A stretch of DNA of 64,000 nucleotides from Bhargavaea massiliensis (GTDB taxonomy: Bacteria > Bacillota > Bacilli > Bacillales_A > Planococcaceae): assembly GCF_018390575.1 (NCBI RefSeq), contig NZ_JAHBCJ010000005.1:214007-278006 (forward strand), read 5' to 3'. The translations under genes and the position numbers were made by a program. This document shows positions 33,565-42,324 of the stretch, one piece after another. The notes beneath the pieces are model-generated. The model did not search any database and had not been told where the DNA came from. It saw only the letters and a list, made by a program, of their open reading frames with translations. Positions within the stretch are counted from its first letter, which is position 1. Each line of letters begins with the position of its first letter.

Positions 33565-34272
33565 TCAGCTGACCGGGTGGTTCAAGAGTCCCCTCAGATC
33601 ACTGATAATCTTCTTTTCAAGCCTTGAAATATAAGACTGGGAAATGCCCAGGTGGTCCGCGACTTCCTTTTGTGTCATTTCTTCTTTGCCACCCAGCGCA
33701 AAGCGGCATTCCATGATATAGCGCTCCCGGTCATTTAGCCGGGAAATGGCCTCGACAACATGCTGGCGTTCAATTTTCCGCTCGACGTCATCGGTGATGA
33801 TGTCCTCATCTGTCCCAAGAATATCGGATAAAAGCAGTTCATTGCCGTCCGCATCCGAATTCAGCGGCTCATCAAACGAAACTTCCGACTTCATGCGGCT
33901 TGTCTTCCTGAGGTGCATGAGTATTTCGTTCTCGATGCAGCGTGACGCGTAAGTCGCGAGCTTGATTTTTTTCTCCGTGTCAAAGGTTTCAATTGCTTTG
34001 ATCAGGCCGATGGCGCCGATGCTGATCAGATCTTCTATATGTGTGTTTGTATTCTCGAAACGGCGGGCGATGTACACAACGAGCCTCAGATTCTTTTCGA
34101 TCAGCCGGTCACGGGCTTCCCGGTCGCCTTCCATGAACCTCCGCAGCGTTTCTTGTTCTTCTTCCTTAGTGAGCGGAACCGGAAGGGATTCATGGCCTCC
34201 GATATAGTATGTCCCATCTTTCTTGATGGTCTGGAGAAGTACCGCAATCCATTTCTTAAGACCTGTCAGCAT
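33565..34272 (-). CDS. sigE: Mother-cell sigma factor SigE (pro-sigma E)
   Basis: 235 residues including a pro-sequence ([18 protein letters not shown]) before the conserved [19 protein letters not shown], near where SpoIIGA cleaves in B. subtilis. Region 2 has [18 protein letters not shown] and [20 protein letters not shown]; region 4 has [21 protein letters not shown]. The start is ATG 34272 behind AAAGGGG, overlapping spoIIGA by 17 nt; a longer open frame upstream lies inside spoIIGA. Confidence 0.96.
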   Translation of the reverse strand: MLTGLKKWIAVLLQTIKKDGTYYIGGHESLPVPLTKEEEQETLRRFMEGDREARDRLIEKNLRLVVYIARRFENTNTHIEDLISIGAIGLIKAIETFDTEKKIKLATYASRCIENEILMHLRKTSRMKSEVSFDEPLNSDADGNELLLSDILGTDEDIITDDVERKIERQHVVEAISRLNDRERYIMECRFALGGKEEMTQKEVADHLGISQSYISRLEKKIISDLRGLLNHPVS

Positions 34273-35116
34273 CTGTCGATCCCCTTTCCTTAAGATGTAT
34301 GAGGGAGGAGCGGTGGAGGATGGCATCGGCACCAAGAGGATACTCGGCATCGTTCTCGGTAAGTACGAAGTATCCGCTGATCCGGGCATTTTCCGTACCG
34401 CCAATGGTCCAACTGCCGGCTCTGAATCCGATAGCCCACGTGCTTCCGCCGACCGTCCTGAGCCGGATCGGACGGATTTGGCCCCGGACTTCCGGCGGAA
34501 AAACGGACAAATCCGGGACGCCTTCTCGCGGCAGGTTTTCCACTGCCGTGCGGATTTCTTTCGGCAGGTGTTCTTTTACAGACCGGTAAGCAATAAAATG
34601 GACCGGAGCACCGGACAGGGGCTCCGTGCAGGCGTTGCCGGAATCCGCAAATGCCGAAATCGGGATTCTGCTGCCGAACACTTCAAGCTCAGTTTCCACC
34701 CGGTAATCCGCCGCGGCAGAATCTTCTTCGGCGCCCCGCCATCTCACGGCAAGCATATGGAGGCCTCCGGAGGCAAACAGACATGACGTAAAGACAGCTG
34801 CAGTCCCTCCGAGTCCGAACTCCGACGGATTGACGACCGTCAGAAGGCCTCCGGCGAACAGGGCTGCCGTCAGTGTCGCACCCGCCCCTTTTAGTGCTGC
34901 ATTCCGATGTAGGCCGAAAGCGATCAGGATCATCGCCAGAAAAGCCGCTGCCGTCGGAACGATAGCCCCGCCGAATAATACGACCGGACACGCTCCCGCA
35001 ACCGCGGCACCCAGAAGCCGCCACTTGCCGGCCGGCCGCCGGCATACCTTGTCCGCAAATGAAAGTATGAGATAATTGAATGCCGAATTCACCGCAATCG
35101 CCACTTCTCCGTACAT
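34256..35116 (-). CDS. spoIIGA: Sporulation sigma-E factor-processing protease SpoIIGA
   Basis: 286 residues. Five hydrophobic segments fill the N-terminal half; the C-terminal half is an aspartic protease domain with the catalytic Asp in [18 protein letters not shown]. It cleaves pro-sigma E in response to forespore SpoIIR. Start ATG 35116 ([10 protein letters not shown]) behind GGGAGGGGGAG; an earlier in-frame ATG at 35137 overlaps that site. Spo0A-like TGTC motifs occur upstream but no clear promoter could be assigned. Confidence 0.93.
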   Translation of the reverse strand: MYGEVAIAVNSAFNYLILSFADKVCRRPAGKWRLLGAAVAGACPVVLFGGAIVPTAAAFLAMILIAFGLHRNAALKGAGATLTAALFAGGLLTVVNPSEFGLGGTAAVFTSCLFASGGLHMLAVRWRGAEEDSAAADYRVETELEVFGSRIPISAFADSGNACTEPLSGAPVHFIAYRSVKEHLPKEIRTAVENLPREGVPDLSVFPPEVRGQIRPIRLRTVGGSTWAIGFRAGSWTIGGTENARISGYFVLTENDAEYPLGADAILHRSSLIHLKERGSTDADRS

Positions 35117-35261
35117 GGCTCCCCCTCCCTTGTCCATACCGTATCACGCCCCGTCTGCAGGCACTGTCGGAATCCGGAGGGTCACACCTGAAAATTCGGA
35201 CAGGACCCGACAGAATCAGGGGGAGTTCCACTGCTGGGGAATCTGCAACCGAAGACATGCA

Positions 35262-35297
35262 AAAAAGCCCTTTTCGCATCTCTGCGAAAAGGGCTTT
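35262..35297 (-). terminator. Terminator of ftsZ
   Basis: Minus strand AAAGCCCTTTTCGC, AGAGAT loop, GCGAAAAGGGCTTTTTT, about 20 nt after the ftsZ stop. It separates the division genes from spoIIGA. Confidence 0.88.
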
Positions 35298-35318
35298 AGG
35301 ATATTGTCGTTTTCCGTA

Positions 35319-36500
35319 TTATCTTCTCCTGCGGTTGCGCAGGAATGTCGGGACATCCAATGTTTCTTCCTGGTGTTGCTGGCTCTGACGCTGCGGAGCT
35401 TCCTGCTGGAAGTGGCCGCCCTGTTCTTCCCGGTCACGGTAGTCGTTCCTGGAAGGCGCTGGCTGCTGAGGACGGTCTTGCCGGACTGGCTGCTGGGCGC
35501 GGCCGGCACTGAAGCCGCCCGCCCGAGTGGTGCGCTGGTTCAGCTGCTCTTCTGTAAATCCGGTTGCGATGACCGTCACGATAATCTCGTCCTTCAGATT
35601 GTCGTTGATGACGGAGCCGAAAATCATATTGACTTCTTCATCGGAAGCGCTGGCAACGATATCGGCTGCTTCCTGAACTTCAAACAGGCTAAGGTTCGAG
35701 CCGCCTGTGATATTCATCAGAACACCTTTGGCACCATCAATCGAAGTTTCAAGCAGCGGGCTGGAGATGGCCTTCTTGGCAGCCTCGGATGCCCGGTTTT
35801 CACCCGATGAAACCCCGATCCCCATCAATGCAGAGCCTTTGTTCTGCATGATTGTCTTCACGTCAGCGAAGTCGAGGTTGATGAGGCCCGGTACTGCAAT
35901 CAGGTCGGAAATGCCCGAAACACCCTGCCTCAGGACATTGTCCGCCTCCCGGAACGCCTCAAGCATCGGTGTGTTTTTGTCAACGATTTCAAGCAGGCGA
36001 TCGTTCGGGATGACGATCAGTGTATCAACTGATTCCTTCATGGCCGCGATGCCGCCGATGGCCTGCGTTGCACGTTTGCGGCCTTCGAATGTGAACGGAC
36101 GGGTCACAACGCCCACCGTCAGTGCGCCGAGGTCTTTGGCCACCTGGGCGATAACAGGTGCTGCCCCCGTACCGGTGCCGCCTCCCATTCCTGCGGTGAC
36201 GAACACCATATCTGCTCCGCGGAGTGCTTCCTCGATCTGTTCTTTACTTTCTTCAGCGGCTTTTTTCCCCACTTCGGGATTTGCGCCTGCACCAAGTCCG
36301 CGTGTCAGCTTTTCACCGATCTGGAGCGTCACTTCCGCCTGGGACAGCTTGAGTGCCTGGGCGTCCGTGTTGACTGCGATGAATTCCACGCCCTGTACGC
36401 CGTGTTCAATCATCCGGTTAACTGCGTTATTGCCGCCGCCGCCTACGCCGATGACTTTGATGACGGCGAGCGCATCAATATTAGTATCAAATTCCAGCAT
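35319..36500 (-). CDS. ftsZ: Cell division GTPase FtsZ
   Basis: 393 residues. The tubulin signature [16 protein letters not shown] is at about 104-119, with [11 protein letters not shown] at the N-terminus. The T7 loop reads [15 protein letters not shown] Gln/Arg-rich variable linker ends in the C-terminal peptide [14 protein letters not shown], which binds FtsA and SepF. Start ATG 36500 behind GGAGGAG. Confidence 0.98.
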   Translation of the reverse strand: MLEFDTNIDALAVIKVIGVGGGGNNAVNRMIEHGVQGVEFIAVNTDAQALKLSQAEVTLQIGEKLTRGLGAGANPEVGKKAAEESKEQIEEALRGADMVFVTAGMGGGTGTGAAPVIAQVAKDLGALTVGVVTRPFTFEGRKRATQAIGGIAAMKESVDTLIVIPNDRLLEIVDKNTPMLEAFREADNVLRQGVSGISDLIAVPGLINLDFADVKTIMQNKGSALMGIGVSSGENRASEAAKKAISSPLLETSIDGAKGVLMNITGGSNLSLFEVQEAADIVASASDEEVNMIFGSVINDNLKDEIIVTVIATGFTEEQLNQRTTRAGGFSAGRAQQPVRQDRPQQPAPSRNDYRDREEQGGHFQQEAPQRQSQQHQEETLDVPTFLRNRRRR

Positions 36501-36536
36501 GGTTTCTCCTCCTATGGATGTACGGGTGACTTCCGG

Positions 36537-37811
36537 TCAATCAAAGAACTTATCAAATATTTTTTTCATCCGGCTGACGACTTTTTCCTGGCCGTCTTTG
36601 CCGCGCGGCTCTTTCTTCTTTGCGGGAGCCGGTGCTGCCGTCTCCATCGCTTCGCCGAACGGGGATTCCCCCCGCTGGCCGAAGAATTCGTCTTCCATGC
36701 GGGCATAGCGGATGAGGCCGACCGCAGTGGAGTACCTTGGCTCACGGACACCGATAAACTCCGGCACGTAGGTCCGGACACGGGTCTGGAGAACTTCCCT
36801 TGCAAGCTGCGGAAGACCTTCAAGCTTTGCCGTGCCGCCGGTCAGGACGATCCCGCCCGGCAAGTCCCGGATGTCCATCCGGTACAGCTCGTCCAGCACC
36901 ATCTCGAACAACTCCTCGAGACGGACGCCGATGATTTCGGAAATATACTTCTGGCTGTATTGGTCTTTTGTCTCCATGCCTGCAACAGGCACTTCGAACA
37001 ATTCATCCTCGGAAGCATCATCATAATAGGCGTGGCCGTACTGGTGCTTGATCTGCTCCGCCTGCTCGGTCGTCGTTTTCAGAACGATCGACAGGTCTTT
37101 TGTCACATGGTCGCCGCCCACAGGGATGACGCCCGCCGAAACGAGGCGGCCGTCACCGAATACAGCAACCGTTGTCGAACCGCCGCCGATATCGACATAG
37201 GCGGTCCCGTGGTTTTTTTCATCCTCTGACAGGGCAAAGTATCCGGCCGCGAGCGGCTGCAGATAAATCTCCCGGATCTGGAGGCCGGCCCGCTCAACAC
37301 AGCGGAGAATATTGTGGAGAAGCGTTCGTGACGTCGTCACGAGCGTTGCGTCCATCTCAAGACGGACACCGATCATGCCGCGCGGATCCTTGATCTCATC
37401 GAGGTCATCGACGATGAACTGCTGCGGGATGATGTTGATGAGCTCCCGCTCCGCCGGAATCATCACTTCCGCGGATCTCATGACCCGGTCGAGGTCATCG
37501 TCCGTAATTTCGCGGTTTTCGCTGTTCACCGCCACGACGCCCTTCACCTGCTGAAGCATGACCTGATTGGCCGGGATTCCCAGAACAACCTCCCGGATCG
37601 ACATCCCGATCATCCGCTCGGCCTGTTCAACTGCCTTCCGGATGGACTGGACAGTTGCATCTATATCTACAATGGCACCCTTCCGGATGCCTTCCGATTT
37701 TACATTTCCGACTCCGATTACGTGCAGCGAACGATCCGTCATTTCCCCGATCAGCACTTTAACGGAGGAGGAACCGATGTCGAGTGAAACATACATATCG
37801 GCCTGACTCAC
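36537..37811 (-). CDS. ftsA: Cell division protein FtsA
   Basis: 424 residues, actin-like ATPase anchoring FtsZ. SLDIGSSSVKVLIGE (phosphate 1) and AYVDIGGGSTTVAVF (phosphate 2) are present. The C-terminal amphipathic helix SRMKKIFDKFFD gives membrane binding. The start is GTG 37811, 8 nt after AAGGAGG; the GTG at 37820 is part of that ribosome binding site. Two candidate promoters precede it. Confidence 0.96.
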   Translation of the reverse strand: MSQADMYVSLDIGSSSVKVLIGEMTDRSLHVIGVGNVKSEGIRKGAIVDIDATVQSIRKAVEQAERMIGMSIREVVLGIPANQVMLQQVKGVVAVNSENREITDDDLDRVMRSAEVMIPAERELINIIPQQFIVDDLDEIKDPRGMIGVRLEMDATLVTTSRTLLHNILRCVERAGLQIREIYLQPLAAGYFALSEDEKNHGTAYVDIGGGSTTVAVFGDGRLVSAGVIPVGGDHVTKDLSIVLKTTTEQAEQIKHQYGHAYYDDASEDELFEVPVAGMETKDQYSQKYISEIIGVRLEELFEMVLDELYRMDIRDLPGGIVLTGGTAKLEGLPQLAREVLQTRVRTYVPEFIGVREPRYSTAVGLIRYARMEDEFFGQRGESPFGEAMETAAPAPAKKKEPRGKDGQEKVVSRMKKIFDKFFD

Positions 37812-37844
37812 GGATGGCACCTCCTTCTGATCCTCTTAACAATC

Positions 37845-37873
37845 ATTCTATTTCATTCTCAAGTCAATGTTAA
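37845..37873 (-). promoter_or_regulatory. Candidate sigma-A promoter of ftsA-ftsZ
   Basis: Minus strand TTAACA (37873-37868), 17-nt spacer, TAGAAT (37850-37845), 34 nt before the ftsA start. Confidence 0.55.
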
Positions 37874-37875
37874 GT

Positions 37876-37904
37876 ATATTCGTGAATTATGTTGAAAATC
37901 CTTC
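37876..37904 (-). promoter_or_regulatory. Candidate sigma-H promoter of ftsA-ftsZ
   Basis: Minus strand GAAGGATTT (37904-37896), 11-nt spacer, CACGAATAT (37884-37876). This fits the sigma-H consensus (RnAGGAWWW, 11-12 nt, RnnGAATWW) except for one base. B. subtilis ftsAZ also has a sigma-H promoter used at sporulation onset. Confidence 0.6.
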
Positions 37905-37997
37905 AATTCCCGCTCCCTCTATACTTTAAACGCAAAAGGGATGTTCTAGCAACTTATTGCAAGTGATGGACCCTAACAGTTGGCGGCTTCCGGAAAA

Positions 37998-38810
37998 TCA
38001 TGGAATATTGATTTCCTGTTCATCCGGTTCCCCTTCTGCAGTTTCTCCCTCTTCGTCATCACTCTGTTTTTCTCCATCTCCATAGATTTTTTCATAGCTT
38101 GTAAAGAATACCCCTGCCTCCAGGTCGATGACGCCTTTTCCCTCTTCTGTAAGCTGTGCGACAATCGACGGGTAGTACTCCATTTTTTCAGCAAATCCGG
38201 AAATGACGCCCCGGACTTCATAACCGTCTGTCATGAAAGCCGTGATGGAACCGTCACCGGAGTATTTTAATTCCGAGATGAGGGAGGTGATGGACACGGG
38301 AAGCTTTTCCAGCTCTTTCACCATCTTCCTCAACTGCCCGGCCTCGTCGAATTCCGCAAGAATCGGGGCGGACGGCGGTGCACCGGACAACTGGGCGAAG
38401 ACCGATCCATCTGCCAGTACGGGCTGGAAACCAGAATCCCGCTGAATGATAGCCACGGTTTCAAACTCGTCCACCCGTATGACCACATCACGAAAGTCTT
38501 TTCTGATGACTTCTGCTTGTTCAACGCCTTCCAGGCCTGTTACCGACTGCTCAACTTCTCCTGCGCTAAATCCCCAAAGTGCGTCCCCTGACCGGATTCC
38601 GGAGGCCCGGATGTATTCCTCTTCGCTTTGGAGGCCCGCACCTTCCACCCGGATTTCCCTGACTTTGCTCAGCGGCGACTGGAAATAAAGCAGAACCGCC
38701 AGAAGCAGGAGGAACAGGACGAGCAGAAACAGGAAGTTCCTGTTCGTCCTTCGTCTCCTCTTTTCTTTGAGGGATGGGATGCGGTCTTCGATATCGATTA
38801 CTTTATCCAA
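37998..38810 (-). CDS. divIB: Cell division protein DivIB (FtsQ)
   Basis: 270 residues. A basic cytoplasmic N-terminus (KEKRRRRTNRN) and one transmembrane segment (FLFLLVLFLLLLAVLLYF, about 28-45) precede the POTRA domain beginning SPLSKVREIRVEG. The Glu/Asp-rich C-terminal tail is typical. Binds FtsL/DivIC. murG and murB, normally just upstream, are missing: only 15 nt separate it from spoVE. Confidence 0.93.
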   Translation of the reverse strand: MDKVIDIEDRIPSLKEKRRRRTNRNFLFLLVLFLLLLAVLLYFQSPLSKVREIRVEGAGLQSEEEYIRASGIRSGDALWGFSAGEVEQSVTGLEGVEQAEVIRKDFRDVVIRVDEFETVAIIQRDSGFQPVLADGSVFAQLSGAPPSAPILAEFDEAGQLRKMVKELEKLPVSITSLISELKYSGDGSITAFMTDGYEVRGVISGFAEKMEYYPSIVAQLTEEGKGVIDLEAGVFFTSYEKIYGDGEKQSDDEEGETAEGEPDEQEINIP

Positions 38811-38825
38811 ACGGAAGGCCTCCTT

Positions 38826-39917
38826 TCAGCCTTTTCCCCCACCAGATCCGAATCTCAGAATGAGGGCAGCCGCAATCCAGGCGGCAAGCAAAGATGATCC
38901 GCCGTAGCTGATGAACGGCAGGGTGACGCCTGTCACGGGCAAAAGTCCCGTCACGACTCCGATATTGAGGAAAGACTGGAAACCGAGCATGGCCGCCATC
39001 CCGGACACCATCTGAAGCGAAAACGGATCCCGCTGGCGGGCAGCGAGCCCGAATGCCGCGGCGGTCAGCAACAGGAAGAGTAGAATCACTGCAGAGGCAC
39101 CGATAAATCCTATTTCCTCTGCGATGATGGCAAAGATGAAATCGTTCTGGGGCTCCGGCAGGTAAAGGTATTTTTGCCTGCTCTGGCCGTAGCCGTAACC
39201 GAGCAAACCGGCAGGCCCCACCGCGAGAAGGGATTGGATGCCCTGGAATCCGCTTCCCAGCGGGTCGCTCCACGGATCAAGGAAAGCTTTGATCCGGTCA
39301 AGCCGGTACGGGGCTGCCGCAATGAGCGCCGCGATGCCGGCCGCTCCGGCTGCTCCAAGCCCGAAAAAGAATTTCAGCGGATAGCCGGCAATCAGAAGCA
39401 CACAGAATGCAGAGACCGTCATGATCATCATCGAGCCGAAGTCCGGCTGAAGCATGATCAGCCCTGCCGGCAGCAGGATCACCGCAAGATGGGAGAGCCT
39501 GAACACTTTACGGCCCCGCTGCTCACCCAGCATGGAGGCAAGCTTGCCGATCACGGCAATCTTCGTAAATTCTGCTGGCTGAAGGCTGATCGGCCCCAGC
39601 GCGATCCAGCTTTGTGAACCATTGCGCACCGCTCCGATTCCCGGTATCAGCACGCCCACCAGAAGAATAATAGACAGAATGTAGACGGCATTCCAGAACT
39701 TTTTGTTCCCAATTCCTCTGAATCGCAGGATAAATGCAGCCGCGGCCAGTGCCACAGCAAGATAAACCGTCTGCTTAAGGGCGAAAGGGAGGGAACCTTC
39801 ATAGTGGATTTCCCCCCAGTAAGATCCCGCAGAGTGGACAAATAAGATTCCCAGAAGACTGAGCGCTGCAGCAGCGGAGGCAAACAGGATCAGGAGCTTC
39901 TTTTCCAGTGCATGCAT
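38826..39917 (-). CDS. spoVE: SEDS-family glycosyltransferase SpoVE/FtsW
   Basis: 363 residues with about ten membrane segments. SEDS signatures are QSWIALGPISLQPAEFTKIA and, near the C-terminus, GVTLPFISYGGSSLLAAW. Polymerises lipid II together with a class B PBP (SpoVD or PBP2B, both in this cluster). By position it corresponds to spoVE, but it cannot be told from ftsW by sequence reading alone. Confidence 0.92.
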   Translation of the reverse strand: MHALEKKLLILFASAAAALSLLGILFVHSAGSYWGEIHYEGSLPFALKQTVYLAVALAAAAFILRFRGIGNKKFWNAVYILSIILLVGVLIPGIGAVRNGSQSWIALGPISLQPAEFTKIAVIGKLASMLGEQRGRKVFRLSHLAVILLPAGLIMLQPDFGSMMIMTVSAFCVLLIAGYPLKFFFGLGAAGAAGIAALIAAAPYRLDRIKAFLDPWSDPLGSGFQGIQSLLAVGPAGLLGYGYGQSRQKYLYLPEPQNDFIFAIIAEEIGFIGASAVILLFLLLTAAAFGLAARQRDPFSLQMVSGMAAMLGFQSFLNIGVVTGLLPVTGVTLPFISYGGSSLLAAWIAAALILRFGSGGGKG

Positions 39918-39953
39918 CCTTCCTTGTTATGGATCGGCTAACCTCGCCGGGTG

Positions 39954-41297
39954 CTAAAGCTTCCGGACAGCCTCGATGAAGCGGTCACCCCGGACCTCAA
40001 AGCTTTCGTATTGGTCCCAGCTCGCGCAGGCCGGCGACAGCAGGATCGTATCCCCTTCCCTTGATGCGCGGGCTGCTATTTCAGTCGCCTGCTCGATGTC
40101 GGTAGCATCATGGATGCCCGCGACACCACACGATTCGGCGAATTCACGGAGCCGGCCGGCCGTTTCCCCAAAAATGACAATGTCTCGGACACGATCCATG
40201 AACGGGCGCAGCTCCTCGAACGAGTGACCCCGGTCCAGTCCCCCGGCAAGAAGGACGACAGGACCGCCAAATGCTTCAAGCGCGCTTTTTGTCGCAAGGG
40301 TGTTGGTCGCCTTTGAGTCATTGTAGAATCTGCGTTTTTTCCATTCCCGGATAAACTGTGTTCTGTGCCGGACCCCCGAGAAGGAGGAGAGAACGTCTTT
40401 CACTGCTTCCAGCGGGCTGCCGTATGTAAGGGCTGCAGCCGTCGCCGACAGGATGTTCTCCAGATTATGGCGCCCCGGCAGCAATATAGCGGAACGTTCA
40501 AGCAACTTCTCGCCGTACCAGTATACCGCTTCCCCGTCTGCGCTGATGCCCTCATCCGTGCGGCCGGCAAGCGTAAACGGGATTTTCCTTGCGTGTGATC
40601 TTTTGGCGTAGTCCGTCACAGCCTTCTGGTCAGCATTATAAATCAGTACGTCTTCCGGCATCTGGTTGCGGGTAATATTGAATTTCGCTTCGCCATATTC
40701 TCCGAAAGTCCCGTGGTAATCGATATGTGCCTCGTAGAGGTTCGTCCATATTGCGATTTTGGGCCGGAACCGGTCCGTACCCATCAGCTGGAACGAAGAC
40801 AGTTCGATGACGATGGCCTGATCCGGCCCCGCCTCTGCAGCAACCAGGCATGACGGCGTGCCGATGTTCCCTGCGATCAGCGGATCCTTGCCGCCGATGT
40901 TAAGCATGTGATAAAGGAGCGTGGTGGTGGTCGTCTTTCCATTGGATCCGGTGACGCCGAGCAGCGGTGCTTCGCTGATCAGATACGCCAGCTCCACTTC
41001 GGTCCAGACCGGGATACCTGCCTCCACCGCCTGCGAGACGACCGGATGGTCATATCGGATACCCGGGTTTTTGACGACATAGTCAAATCCCCTGTCAAGG
41101 AGGTTCTCCGGGTGACCGCCGAGAATCACCTCGACGCCCAACTCACGGAGAGGGGCAGCCTCCGGATCTTCTCTTCTGGCATCATTCACTGTCACATCGG
41201 CGCCAAGCCGGCTCAGGAGCCGTGCAGCGGCCGAACCACTTTTGGCAAGCCCCAGCACAAGTACGCGGCGGCCTTCAAATTGGTGTATCGGTTTCAT
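39954..41297 (-). CDS. murD: UDP-N-acetylmuramoyl-L-alanine--D-glutamate ligase
   Basis: 447 residues. The Mur ligase P-loop is GVTGSNGKTTTTTL (about 112-125), and GVRHRTQFIREW and YNDSKATNT follow. Adds D-Glu to UDP-MurNAc-Ala. It starts 1 nt after the mraY stop. murE, which acts next in the pathway, is not in the cluster. Confidence 0.97.
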   Translation of the reverse strand: MKPIHQFEGRRVLVLGLAKSGSAAARLLSRLGADVTVNDARREDPEAAPLRELGVEVILGGHPENLLDRGFDYVVKNPGIRYDHPVVSQAVEAGIPVWTEVELAYLISEAPLLGVTGSNGKTTTTTLLYHMLNIGGKDPLIAGNIGTPSCLVAAEAGPDQAIVIELSSFQLMGTDRFRPKIAIWTNLYEAHIDYHGTFGEYGEAKFNITRNQMPEDVLIYNADQKAVTDYAKRSHARKIPFTLAGRTDEGISADGEAVYWYGEKLLERSAILLPGRHNLENILSATAAALTYGSPLEAVKDVLSSFSGVRHRTQFIREWKKRRFYNDSKATNTLATKSALEAFGGPVVLLAGGLDRGHSFEELRPFMDRVRDIVIFGETAGRLREFAESCGVAGIHDATDIEQATEIAARASREGDTILLSPACASWDQYESFEVRGDRFIEAVRKL

Positions 41298-41298
41298 A

Positions 41299-42270
41299 TC
41301 AGATCACCTCCGGCAATACCGCGATCAGTGCAGCGGCAAGTGCTGCAGTCCAGAACACGATGACGACTTTCCATTCAGACCATCCCGACAATTCGAAGTG
41401 GTGATGGATCGGGCTCATCTTAAAGATTCGCTTTCCGGTCGTCTTGAACGAAATCACCTGCAAAATGACGGACAGCGTCTCAATGACAAAAACGATTCCT
41501 ACAAGAAGTAAAAGAAGTTCCTGTTTCATCAGGACAGACAGCATGGCCAAGATGCCGCCAAGGGCCAATGAGCCGGTATCCCCCATGAAAATCTTTGCCG
41601 GATTGGCATTAAATAGAAGGAATCCGAGAAGCGCTCCTGTCACGGAAAATGCGACCAGCGACAAGTCTTCCTGGCCATAAACCAGCCCCAGCACCCCGAA
41701 TGCCGCAAAAGCGATCGAAGAGGTGCCTGCCACAAGTCCGTCGAGGCCGTCCGTCAGATTGACCGCATTTGAAAACCCGACCAGCCAGAAGATGAGGAAC
41801 AGGACATAAAACGGTCCCAGGTCAATTTCGAGAGAAGTAAACGGCAGACCGACTGTTGTCTCAAACGGCCCAAGACGGAGCAAAAGGTAAGAGACAACAG
41901 CGATGACGATTTGGCCGATCAGCTTCTGCAGAGATGTCAGCCCAAGGTTGCGCTTCAGGACGACCTTAATAAAGTCATCCAGGAAGCCGATCAGTCCGAA
42001 CCCAGCAAGCACGAGCAGCAGGACGACTGTCTGAGTGGTCAGCAGGCCATTCATCCAGCCGAGAGCGACTGCGGTCGTGACGATGGAGAGGATAAAAATG
42101 ATCCCCCCCATTGTCGGAGTTCCGGCTTTTTTCTGGTGCGCCTGCGGGCCTTCCTCCCGGATGCTCTGGCCGAACTTCAGCCTTCTGAGCATCGGGATCA
42201 GCGGCAGCGCTAGAAGCGCAGATATGATAAAGGCGATCGCAATGATCGTGATGGTCGTGGCGAGTGTCAT
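41299..42270 (-). CDS. mraY: Phospho-N-acetylmuramoyl-pentapeptide transferase
   Basis: 323 residues, about ten transmembrane helices, forming lipid I. Signature segments are KKAGTPTMGGIIF, the Asp pair in FLDDFIKV, VNLTDGLDGLVAG and NPAKIFMGDTGSLALGG, with the conserved SPIHHHFE near the C-terminus. Start ATG 42270 behind AAAGGAGAAC; 15 further open codons upstream are not expected to be used. Confidence 0.97.
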   Translation of the reverse strand: MTLATTITIIAIAFIISALLALPLIPMLRRLKFGQSIREEGPQAHQKKAGTPTMGGIIFILSIVTTAVALGWMNGLLTTQTVVLLLVLAGFGLIGFLDDFIKVVLKRNLGLTSLQKLIGQIVIAVVSYLLLRLGPFETTVGLPFTSLEIDLGPFYVLFLIFWLVGFSNAVNLTDGLDGLVAGTSSIAFAAFGVLGLVYGQEDLSLVAFSVTGALLGFLLFNANPAKIFMGDTGSLALGGILAMLSVLMKQELLLLLVGIVFVIETLSVILQVISFKTTGKRIFKMSPIHHHFELSGWSEWKVVIVFWTAALAAALIAVLPEVI

Positions 42271-42324
42271 GTATTCTCGTTCTCCTTTTAAAAACGGCGG
42301 TACCTGTTCAGGCACCTCTTATCG

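Noticed and set aside
35117..35261. Spo0A boxes and a spoIIG-type promoter upstream of spoIIGA
   Set aside because: Only partial TGTC-type matches and no -10/-35 pair at convincing spacing; not strong enough to list.
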